The notes beneath the pieces were generated by a model. That model was not told the origin of the DNA, made no database searches, and worked only from the letters and a program-made list of their open reading frames with translations. A DNA stretch of 64,000 bases from Ascidia mentula. Its lineage: Eukaryota; Chordata; Ascidiacea; Phlebobranchia; Ascidiidae. Shown here in pieces: positions 8,829 to 17,754 of this stretch. Position 1 is the stretch's first letter. Each line of letters opens with the position of its first letter. The DNA is taken from positions 14,141,001 to 14,205,000 of the forward strand of contig OX387205.1 of the NCBI GenBank assembly GCA_947561715.1, in the 5' to 3' direction. Position numbers and translations under genes: made by a program.

Positions 8829-10286
8829 CTAGACACACTCTTCATGTAGTGATATGTCTTGCGGTTCTTGAGCGGTTACGGCTTGTAATACCTCTGCAGC
8901 TTGTAAGCTTGACTTGCCGTACAGAACTTTGTCCAACGAAATACCCATTTTCTGTATTCCGTTCCGCCCCACCAAATTCAAACGTGGAATGTTGCAGACG
9001 TTGAAATGAAGGTAAGCTACCTTTCCGGAATCTGCATAACTGGTAGCAGACGTAAATGTGCCCATTACCGGCAAGTTGTGCCTGCTTGCAGACTGATACT
9101 GCGACGTTGCTTTGTGCAGATGTGGAGAACCAATCTTCTTCCATGTTTCTTTTGACAGAAAATTTCCGCCGGTAGCTGTATCAAGTTCTATGTTCAGCGA
9201 ACGATCGTTGATGCAAATTGGAACTTCCAACTTGGGCGTGGCTGCTTCAATAGTGGAAACGCAATTCAGTTTCTCAATTCTTTTAACGCCATGGGACGAG
9301 CGCTGTAGAATCTTTTTGTGGCAAACGGATTCCAAGTGTCCAGTTAGGTGACAAAAATGACAGGTTGCATTCTTGAAACGACATTCGGAAGCCTGATGCG
9401 AAGTCTTGCCACATCGATAACATTTCCTCCCTTCAGGTAATTGCACCGTCCTCGAATCCACTTTACGTTTCTCCCACGGCTTAGCTGTAGCACGTACCTT
9501 GAACACCGAAGTCGATGGCTGCGTCCCGTAAACAGTTTCTTTAGCCACTTTGGCAGCATCTTCGGTTTCAACCGCAATGTCAATCGCACGAGCAAAACTC
9601 AATTCGTCATCCTTTGTCCTAAACAGAGCTTTAAAAACCGCCTCGTTTTCAATTGAACAGATAAAACGAGTGCGTAAAGCTTCATCCAATGGATCTGTGA
9701 TGGATGCAAAGTCGCAAGTTGCTGCGCTTTGTCGAATGCGAACAGCGAGCTCTTGAATTGTTTCTCCCGGCTTGCGCTTCATGTCGGTCCAAAACTTGAA
9801 CCTTTCGCGGACTATGAAACGTTTGGGGTCAAACTGAAACTTCATATGTTGGACGATTTCTTCTAACGTGAGCTCATTGATGTCTCTTGGTGGCGATTCC
9901 TGTGCAGCCAAATTGAAAAGCATCTTGTACACCGTTGAAGATTGATTCGTCAAAAATACCTTGGCCAGTCGATCGTCAGGTACCAAATGAGCTTTGGCAA
10001 ACGTGCAAAACCGGGACCAGTAGTCAACCCACAGCTCTGAAGTTGAATCAAAAGGCAAAAAATTTGGCGTATTTAGGTGAGTTACCGTTGATGCCGTTCC
10101 TTCCGTCGATCCTTCACTCGAGCGAGGCTTTCCCAGAATTGCTATCATCGCCTCCATTTGTTCTTGGTGTCGACGTTCTTGTTCTTCAAGTTGACGTTCT
10201 TGAACTTCGCGATGACGTTCTTGGGCTTCGCGTTGACGTTCTTGGGCTTTAAGTTGACGTTGCATCATCTCCACAAGCTTCTCCAT
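8829..10286 (-). CDS. Ty3/gypsy Gag and protease
   Basis: 485 residues from ATG 10286, chosen because the longer frame up to 10418 would start inside the LTR. A Gln/Glu/Arg-rich N-terminal coiled-coil stretch (repeated QERQREAQERH-like units, about residues 10-50) precedes the Gag body (WVDYWSRFCTFAKAH and following). Two CX2CX4HX4C zinc knuckles follow: CYRCGKTSHQASEC and CHFCHLTGHLESVC. After these, ELDTATGGNFLS resembles the aspartic protease active site (D-T-A instead of D-S/T-G). The frame closes at TAG 8829-8831, with RT continuing in the same frame beyond it. Confidence 0.9.
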   Translation of the reverse strand: MEKLVEMMQRQLKAQERQREAQERHREVQERQLEEQERRHQEQMEAMIAILGKPRSSEGSTEGTASTVTHLNTPNFLPFDSTSELWVDYWSRFCTFAKAHLVPDDRLAKVFLTNQSSTVYKMLFNLAAQESPPRDINELTLEEIVQHMKFQFDPKRFIVRERFKFWTDMKRKPGETIQELAVRIRQSAATCDFASITDPLDEALRTRFICSIENEAVFKALFRTKDDELSFARAIDIAVETEDAAKVAKETVYGTQPSTSVFKVRATAKPWEKRKVDSRTVQLPEGRKCYRCGKTSHQASECRFKNATCHFCHLTGHLESVCHKKILQRSSHGVKRIEKLNCVSTIEAATPKLEVPICINDRSLNIELDTATGGNFLSKETWKKIGSPHLHKATSQYQSASRHNLPVMGTFTSATSYADSGKVAYLHFNVCNIPRLNLVGRNGIQKMGISLDKVLYGKSSLQAAEVLQAVTAQEPQDISLHEECV

Positions 10287-10318
10287 GACCAGAAATTCCG
10301 TCCTCGTCGCCAAATAAC

Positions 10319-10551
10319 TGTTGTGTTCTTCAGTCACAAACAGTTCAAGTGTATTGATACAAAACAGTGCGCAGCTTTTATAGGCAAAGCCAACACGCAA
10401 ACAACGCCAGGAACGCAATTATTAGCCACTGAGGTGCGCAGTACATCCACAGGCGTGGGTCGCATTGCCAGACACGCTGATTGCACGGCGAGTCTTAAGC
10501 GCCGTTTTGTAAGGTCAACTTTGGGACACATAATGATACAATTACACAACA
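10319..10551 (-). mobile_element. 5' LTR, 233 bp
   Basis: On the minus strand it begins TGTTGTGT and ends ACACAACA, an 8-bp terminal inverted repeat with the expected TG...CA ends. The first 99 bp match the truncated 3' LTR. TATAAAAGC (plus positions 10374-10382) is a TATA-box candidate. TTGGCGACGAGGACGG lies a few bases downstream (about 10300-10315) and is the likely primer-binding region, though I cannot name the priming tRNA. Confidence 0.85.
10374..10382 (-). promoter_or_regulatory. TATA-box candidate in 5' LTR
   Basis: TATAAAAGC on the minus strand, about 55 bp from the LTR 3' end and 170 bp from its start, which suits transcription initiation at the start of R. Confidence 0.55.
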
Positions 10552-11203
10552 TTAATAATGATGCTTTGTGCGTTCAAATCACTTGCCGATGTTATTGCTT
10601 CTAATGCAAATTACCAGAGAAAGCTTTGGCCATGTTCTTAAATTTTTGGGAAAAGGACGAACGTCATTTGCGCACCCGTGTGTTTTAAGTTATAAATAAA
10701 GCCTCACTGTCGCCATTTTTCCGAATAACTAACGAAACAACACAAGACAGTAACTTTTTGTGAATGTTTTACCTCTGTGGCTTTTCAGTAACAACATAGA
10801 ATATACGTTTAAAAATAATATGTTTTTAGATTTTGTTTTAGCACAAAAAGGCAGATATTTAGTTTTTCAATCGTTTACTTCTGCAGTATATTATGGTATA
10901 AATAATCTTCCCTTGAATAGGAATATAACAGTAGAGCTTTTGTGGGACGAAACTTGCATGACGTTATTATAAAAGTATGACCTGCGCTGGTGGCGTTTTT
11001 AAAACGTGAAAAGAAAAAAAAAGCGTCTGCCTAGCGGAGAGGACTCGACAATCCAGTATCACAATTCCTAAAATGGTTTAAATTCTATGCAACGGACAAA
11101 CATTAAAGCTTTCCAGAAATTCTTGTGACTTTGTAGTGAATGAAATTTAATAAAACTGTTAAAATCTGACATAGTGAACCCACTAATTATAAATATTTTT
11201 TAG
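10552..11203. repeat. Duplicated spacer between retroelement and ENDOG exon remnant
   Basis: No gene seen. About 10690-11203 matches 35180-35647 and 60700-61225 with small indels, including the phrase AGCCTCACTGTCGCCAT and a GACGTTATTATAAAAGTATGACC stretch. In the other copies this block also lies just upstream of an ENDOG last exon. The retroelement therefore sits where the preceding ENDOG intron or exons would be expected. Confidence 0.75.
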
Positions 11204-11286
11204 GTTTGTTAATGTTTAGTGGACTTCCACCAAACATACAAAGGAACATCGTACAACAACAAAGCAGAAGATTAAGGACGTTTTAA
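11204..11286 (+). pseudogene. ENDOG: Orphan last exon of endonuclease G
   Basis: 83 bp after a TTTTTTAG acceptor, reading FSGLPPNIQRNIVQQQSRRL and ending RTF-TAA, the C-terminus seen in the complete copies. Phase (two bases to complete a Gly codon) matches exon 7 elsewhere. No exons 1-6 lie upstream inside the window; the palindromic retroelement occupies that place. It could be joined to exons left of the window if region 1 is an insertion in a long intron. Confidence 0.75.
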
Positions 11287-11510
11287 AAAAATTCACTTTT
11301 ATGACATGTTTTTTGCAAATGAATTCAATCAATATTGCATTCCTCTGTGGTTGCCCTAGGTATGTTTGTAGAACTTCTTGAACTCCATACGTTTGGTAAT
11401 GTTGTTTGGAAATGTGTGCACTCGGATAAACACCATATCAATTCAATTGTTTTGTGTTCTGTTGTTCGCCGTCTCAAAGGTACAGTGATTTGTTGTTGAA
11501 GTTTCCACTG

Positions 11511-11729
11511 ATCCACAGCAAAGATTCGATTACGTCACTGCTGCCGCCTGACTTAAAGGCATCTCTATTGGTGGCGAAAGTAGAAGTGAGAAATGATTGC
11601 ACCGATTTTCTTTCAAACACCGCCCGAAAATATCTGTACGATCCTGCGTTAGTGAGTGAGCGCTTAGGTGTAAGACACACTCCTGATACTTTCTCCGTGT
11701 TAGTAGAGTTTAGTTCATCGCCCAAATAA
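11511..11729 (+). other. Anonymous conserved open block C, copy 1
   Basis: I do not recognise it. The plus frame starts around HSKDSI and ends YLYDPALVSERLGV, HTPDTFSVLVEF and SPK-TAA 11727-11729. A diverged copy at 36087-36335 keeps HSKDSI, YLYDPA, HTPDTF and VEF and stops at the corresponding place. The minus strand is also open in both copies (sharing KVSGVC and TNAGSYRY), so the coding strand is unsettled. It follows an ENDOG last exon in both places. Two short decayed copies occur near 61955 and 62425. Confidence 0.35.
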
Positions 11730-12014
11730 GTTGGAATTTGATTTAAAAATTATGTAGCTTGGTAATTGAACAAGCTAATAGAAATATAACTCATACAATA
11801 AACACAAAATAACAACTTGAGGTTAAAATTAAGATTCCGAGCAGAAACCGATGTTAAAAATACGTAAATTTCTTATATAAATATCACGTGTCTGCTTTAG
11901 ATTATGAGGAAGTGATGTTGGAAAATCCATGATTGTTACTCTGTAGCGCCCGTCAGCGAGCGCTAAAATTATCCTGAATTGACAATTTCCAGGTGTCGCG
12001 CTGTTTGGGTCGAT

Positions 12015-12090
12015 TAAAGTTCAGTGGACTTCCACCAAAGATACAGAAGAACATCGTACAACCACAAAGCAGAAGATTAAGGACATTTCA
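12015..12090 (+). pseudogene. Decayed ENDOG last exon
   Basis: TTCAGTGGACTTCCACCAAA and the following codons match exon 7, but the splice acceptor and first codons are replaced and the stop codon is lost (GGACATTTCAAT instead of GGACGTTTTAA). Downstream sequence resembles the 3' flank of the intact copies, so this is a relic of a further gene copy. Confidence 0.7.
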
Positions 12091-12811
12091 ATTTGTTGTT
12101 GTGTCGTTTCGTTACAATGAATTGCTTCTTTAGTGTGTGCAATAGCCAATATTTTGAGTTTCGAACGCAACCAACTAACTGCGCGTTGTGGACGTGATGA
12201 GTCGCGTGAATTGAATTGCCCTCGCATTAAAATAGAAGACTTTTGAGTGTGAATGTTTTGAATTGCTGCATTAAGGACCTACTGTTGGTAAGTGTGGTTT
12301 ATTTAGTCAATTGAGTACCAACTTTTGGTATTTACGCGTGTATCAAACTTACGTTTGCGAAACTTGACCCTGAACCAATTCAATAAATAAATGGGAAAGT
12401 ATGCGCATGAGTACAGACAGCAGCAATACAACAACGAACCGCAGCCCAACTTATCAAGCTGCGGCTACACTGTTGTTGTATCAATGTTTCAATTTTTTTT
12501 TGCAAAGCTTGTCGCGAATTGTTAGAATTTATCTACTTTGATTCAATCATCGCTTTATTCAACTATGATAACTTCAAGTAAATACGAAGGCTACGTTCTT
12601 TGGTTCTAACAACGTACAACAACGAGAGAATATTAAGAATGTTTTAAACGTCGGTGCTTTAGTGATATTTCAGTTTTGCTAAATTTAACTCATGTTGAAC
12701 CTTTACTGTGATTGCATCACTGCTACAAGTATATTTTCAAAACTCCACACTAACTGTTGAAATTTATTTCAATGGACTTTGAACTAATTGCTACATAACG
12801 AAATGTGTATT

Positions 12812-12857
12812 AATGAGAGCTGCAGACAGGGTGTATACACGCACTGCAGCTCTCATT
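12812..12857. repeat. 14-bp inverted repeat
   Basis: AATGAGAGCTGCAG (12812-12825) and its perfect complement CTGCAGCTCTCATT (12844-12857) flank an 18-nt loop that contains GTGTATACAC, itself palindromic. Not seen in the other spacer copies. Confidence 0.8.
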
Positions 12858-13246
12858 GATTATTATGGCTCTTTTGCGCATATAAATGTGTATTGTGATT
12901 GGAAGTAATTAGGCACATTGGTGCTTATTGGGGTTACGGTTATATTTTTCTTGCCTTCTATGCATCTTTTATATAAGCGGTGCAAATCCACAACATTGTG
13001 TGACAATATAACCTTCAAAACCTTTGCCCTTTGCCAAAAGTGTTTGAATTGTTATTGTTTGTACGTCGCTAGGTGGAACTATTGAGTACAAATCTTGTTG
13101 ATCTTCGCACGTAAACCTTTCTTAAAAGTCTTTGATCAACATATCTGTTACAGGAACACAGCATAGATATATGGTTGTAAATAGTAGGATAAATGTACTC
13201 TGACAAACCTGGATATAATTATTGTGACGTCAGATTGAACCTCCCG

Positions 13247-13282
13247 TGTTTGTTGAACCGAAACCGCCGAGATCAAAGGTCA
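13247..13282 (+). repeat. Satellite-core homologue in spacer
   Basis: TGTTTGTTGAACCGAAACCG and the following CCGAGATCAAAGGTCA match half of the 75-bp satellite unit with one missing C. Related segments lie at 14355, 25688, 33154, 50412 and 58292, usually about 20 bp after a TGACGTCA site. Confidence 0.85.
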
Positions 13283-14860
13283 CCGCGTAGGTCAAGAGTG
13301 AAATGTAACACGTAGAAAGGTAGGTAGTATTAAAGTAATTAAATTTTTTTTTGGTTATGAAGTTTTTATCTGTTGTTGACGATTACCCACAGATGCTGCA
13401 AGCAATGATTATGAGTAGAGTTAAAGATTTTTTTTGTTACGATTGTTGCACGTCAAGACTTGTGTTCGCCTGCCCGTCGAAGGGTGTCATTGCCATTTTC
13501 TCAACGACAATGCGAAATATAGGTTATTGACTATATATTATTATTTCCGACAGTTCTTAAAACTTTTAGAATCACACAGTCATCTATCATAATGGTAAGA
13601 ATAGAACAATTCCTCGTCTCCAGCCCGCCTTCTACAACGGGTCTATACGAAGCACGCGGAATTTCTGTCCAGGCCGCGCGAATAACGCAGGACTCGCCCA
13701 GTAACGAAGTCCCAAAAATTCCAAGCTGCATGTTATTTTGCGTTGGTTCCATGCTCAAGGCTTACCACACGCATCCGCAAACGTATGACAGCCGAAAACC
13801 TTTCACAGACGGAAAAGTTTGTGAAACTAAAACGTGTTTTAATAGATTGGTGCAGAATAGCGTGACTGCGTAAACTTTGTAAACTGAGTAATGTAGCCAT
13901 TAGTTCATTTGCCTGTTGGCAAACCACACTCTCGTTCTTGGAGAATAAAAATAAATGAATGCACACGTAAACCTGACAAACGCGTTTGCAACAAATATAT
14001 GAACAGTTTTAAGTGATGAAACTCCACAGTTTGGCTTTACCACTAACTTTGTACATAGTTAGCGAACTGTGCGTTTAGGTAATCTCCATGTTAATCAATC
14101 TGTCGCTAATTTTGTTGTTCGTGTCAAAGTTACCAAAATTTGTAGTATTTTCCAGTTCATCGACCATTGCCTTTGAGTGTTTAAATTGTAATAGTACGTA
14201 TAATCGCTAGGTGGAACTAGAGAGCAAAATCTGTTCAAAATCGTTTCCACCAATCCCCGTTTAACCAATATTCTTTGTTTGTGAATAACTTGGAATTGTG
14301 GTTATCATAATGGGGCAAAAGTCAGATAACTATTGTGACGTTATAATCGTCCCGTGTTTGTTGAACAGAAACGGCGGAGGTGAAAGGTCAGCTTTACCTC
14401 ACGTGGATTTACCTCATTTTGTGATGGAGTTTTAATGGGTTGCTGAGGTTTACCAACAGATAGCGTAAACATTGATATATACGAGTAGAGTTAGAGGTTG
14501 TGCGTTGTGATCGCGTTCACTGTAACATAATGATTGTAACACGTGGGAAAACTGTAGTATTCACCTGTGCGTTGAAGCGTGACATCGCTTTTTTTTTCGT
14601 GTCGTATTTGCCCTTATAAACGCGTGCTTCGGGTTTCTCGCTTCTTTCGACTGCGGGCAACGCTTGGAAACGAAGCTCGCCAATGAATGAATACGCATGA
14701 GTACAGACAGCTGCAATACAGCAACAAACAGCAGGCCAACTTATTTGGATGCGGCTACACTATTGTTGTATCAACGTTTCAAATTTTTTTTGCAAAATTT
14801 GTCGCGAATTGTTGGAATTTGTCAACTTGGATTCAATCATTGCTTTATTTAACTATCACT

Positions 14861-17553
14861 TTACACCCACTGCTCTTTAGCACCACCATGTGGTCAACAG
14901 TTTTAAAATCCTTCATTTTGTCAAATTTATCTCGTGTATTTGCGCAGAAACCTAAAACGTGTTTATGTAAACCTTGTGGTTCGACAATGCGTTGACTCCG
15001 GGCATCACGTTGAGCAATTTGTGGAATGTGAAATGCAAGTTTTTTTTTTCATGAAAAGTTTCAAATTTGAAAAACTTCACCCGACCTATTCCACCTATTA
15101 TGACGTAATAAACATTTCTATTTTAAATTTTGTATCCAACTTGTCGCATACCACGTGCTGTTTATCCGAAGACCTATTGAGGTGTACAGTTCTACCTGTT
15201 ATCGCCTGTGTTGTGTTCCAATACCCACACTGCTGCTCTCAGCCTATTGCATTTACATTTGACTGTGTTTTATTTGTATAAACTCGTACATCGTTTATAA
15301 CAGTGGCCCGCAACCAGAGTACCCCAAGCCGGTCTTAGTGTATCACGGTAAAATGTATGAATCTTTATTCTTGGCCTGATGTAAGAAAAAAGGTCGCGGT
15401 GTTCTGGTTTGTGGACTCTTGACTTAATGCAGTTTTATTTGTCCCTCAAGCTGTCGCAAAAGTGTGGTTGCGTTATTGTGCGTTTACATTATAATCAGTT
15501 TGAAGCTAATTTTGATGTTTAAAACTTTCCATTTAATCGATGTTGGTTGGTTTCTGGTAAGTTGTGAAAGATTTTCTTATAATTGTCCAAGTGAAGCTGT
15601 TATTGTTACGATTCGATTTCAAACTTCTGAAGTTTTTTGTTAAACTGTTTTACGATTCCGTGTTACGAGATGATGTTGTCGTCTTTTGAAGTTCGTGGTA
15701 TTTTCGAACCTGAAATAATTTTTTTTGTTCATTCTCCAACGTTTCCACTATAATCGATATATTTCTTTCAGGAACGCGAAATGTAGGTTTTGTGTTTAAA
15801 CATTTTAAGGAAATAATTTGGATTTAACTGGTGTGACGTCATCGGAAGGAATACAAAATGTTCTGTGTTTGGTGAAGTTTTGTTGGATAATTTGAACCGC
15901 AAAAGTCAAGAGACAACATGTAAGTTTTTCACGTGTGGATTTCACCAGTAAATAACGTATATTGGTTGGTGGGGACATATATTGTCCATCTTGAAATCAG
16001 TCCAAATCGCCATTTCTGTCGAAGTATGACGTCACAGTCCTCTATTATTGTGACACAATAATGTCATTGTTTGTGTTTATAGTTGTGGTTTGAGATCAGT
16101 TTCTACTGTGGGGTCATTCTGTTAATCAAGTATGTTCTGTATTGATTGTAATTACGGCGCGATGCTTGGACCCCTGGCTTATGTGGCGAATATTTCGAAA
16201 ATAGCTTTCTTTATTACGTGATTAACCCCCATAGAATATACACTGATCTCGGCCATTGGTTTGTGAAATCATGCAGTGTTGCTAAACAATTTGTGGCTTA
16301 TGTGATTGGTTGTGTTGCCCACATCGTCGTAGTGACAATTACCTACTAGCATTTGGATTTTGTCATGATTATTCAGAACGCATGGTATGGTTTTATTTGA
16401 TTGGTTATGGACTTCTTTACTAATATGTAGAATCCACCTGAATCTAGGCGAAGTCTTGTAACTTAGTATGCAACATATCACCATGTCCTTGCATTTGACA
16501 CCCACGCCATACCCCCGACAAAAATCATGAAAGTTAGCGGGAAGTAAACGCCCCCGACCCGGTCTAACGTGCGATCGGAGCCCCAGCGCAGAATTGTTGC
16601 TTAAATTTGTTCGTCATAGCAAAAGTCTTATTGCGTATCGAAGTAGGTTTATGCTTTTGAATGTCGGTCGGAGAAAAACTGTTGTGTGTGCGAGAAACAA
16701 CATTAAACGTGGTTGAATCGGTAGTTTCTTGTTTGCGAAGCAAACTTCACATTACGCCGCGTTTATTTGTTTGCCGCGGGGGTGTTTAATGCGAGATGGA
16801 TAATCGTAGTTTATTCACGACTTGTTTTAGTTTTGAAGTTTATTATTTGTTGAATGATTCGCCCGCCCAACGAACGTTGTTTGCCGTGCAGTTTTGTTTG
16901 TCAACGCCAACTTCGGGGCTTCACAGTAACACCGGATTAGCGCATTACATACACAGTGATGATGATGATGATATTGAGATGGTTTTAATTGGAAAAACGT
17001 TTGTTAGGTGGTGTTTGTCGGAGACGAATCTCGTGTTTCATTCGGGTTTCATTATGATTTGTTACAAACGTTATTTTGTTTTCATGTAACCATAATCGTC
17101 GAGTCAAAACTTTATTTCCAGCGATAACTGCAAAGTCGGCATTTATGACTAACTGAAAACTCACATATTTTAATAATCGCGTTTAATTACGACCCACAAA
17201 ATTTTGCCTTCGAAAACTTTTGGCTTAAAAATCACTGGCGTGAAATTGTGCGAGTTCGTTAAAATTTTGAATTAGTTTAAAGATACGCAGATTTATTACC
17301 CTGCTTTCGCATAGCAAGACAGTATCCCCCATTGCGCAGGTCCTGTATATTTGGCGATCTTGGCTCTCGTATTGTATGCAATGCCTTGGCTGCGAAGCCT
17401 GTGAACCTCATTGTTTAAATAAAACTAAAATTTTTCAACGCAGTTGATGACGCAGATTATTTATTTATATGAACGCCGAATATAAGTCAATACAACTTCT
17501 TACAAAATAAGACATATACAGCAAAATAGGCAGTGACATATACAGCAAGTTTT
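14861..17553. repeat. Segmental duplication block, partner 42739-45385
   Basis: Matches 42739-45385 along its length with scattered substitutions and small indels. Parts also match 18330-18660, 19640-20300 and 27060-28000. One plus-strand open frame (16796-17089; FVRWCLSETNLVFHSGF, SDDDDDIEMV) persists in the partner (44675-44917) with a changed start; I regard it as possible but unproven coding sequence. Confidence 0.8.
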
Positions 17554-17694
17554 TTAGAACCTGTACACAAATGCCCGGACAGTCATTGTAATGGTCACAG
17601 TTCCATCTGCAGCATAGACTTCTTCAATTTTTACCACATAGTCGTTGCCGAGGATAGAAATTCTTTCATAACTTTCCATAAAACATTCCGCCAT
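17554..17694 (-). CDS. Small unrecognised protein, family A copy 1
   Basis: 46 codons, ATG 17694 in a good context (AAACCATGG). Features: CFMESYERISILG, then YVVKI, VYAADGTVTITM and VRAFVYRF, an alternating pattern suggesting beta strands. Six copies of this frame occur in the window. Here and in copy 3 an in-frame TAA lies four bases before the ATG (ITTKK-stop), so it cannot be read as the continuation of an upstream exon as in other copies. I cannot assign a function. Confidence 0.45.
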   Translation of the reverse strand: MAECFMESYERISILGNDYVVKIEEVYAADGTVTITMTVRAFVYRF

Positions 17695-17754
17695 GGTTTA
17701 CTTCTTAGTTGTGATTTCTTGGTATTCTTTGTTGCAACTGTCGACAATACCTTG

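Larger units (their letters stand above)
5888..10551 (-). mobile_element. Ty3/gypsy LTR retrotransposon, nearly complete
   Basis: Minus-strand element with 5' LTR (10319-10551), gag-protease (8829-10286), RT-RNase H (7370-8828), integrase (6029-7369), polypurine tract (5987-5996) and the first 99 bp of the 3' LTR (5888-5986). The two LTRs are identical over those 99 bp, so insertion was recent. Gag-pro, RT-RNase H and integrase lie in one frame separated by single stop codons (TAG 8829-8831, TAA 7370-7372), and a 2-bp deletion near 7670 adds a frameshift. The remaining part of the 3' LTR is replaced by Penelope-like sequence. No env frame is seen. Confidence 0.92.
12091..14860. repeat. Duplicated ENDOG 3' spacer
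   Basis: No gene recognised. It matches the sequence after the other ENDOG copies (24644-25800, 49636-51070, 57231-58400) in order: the CGCTAGGTGG segment, TGACGTCA, the satellite-like 36-bp segment and the AACACGTAGAAAGGTA segment. Parts near 14515-14660 match 52410-52550. Internal repeats (GCATGAGTACAGACAGC at about 12400 and 14700) show older local duplication. Confidence 0.7.

Noticed and set aside
10287-10418. Longer Gag starting at 10418
   Set aside because: The extra 44 codons lie largely within the 5' LTR; the first Met after the primer-binding region is at 10286.
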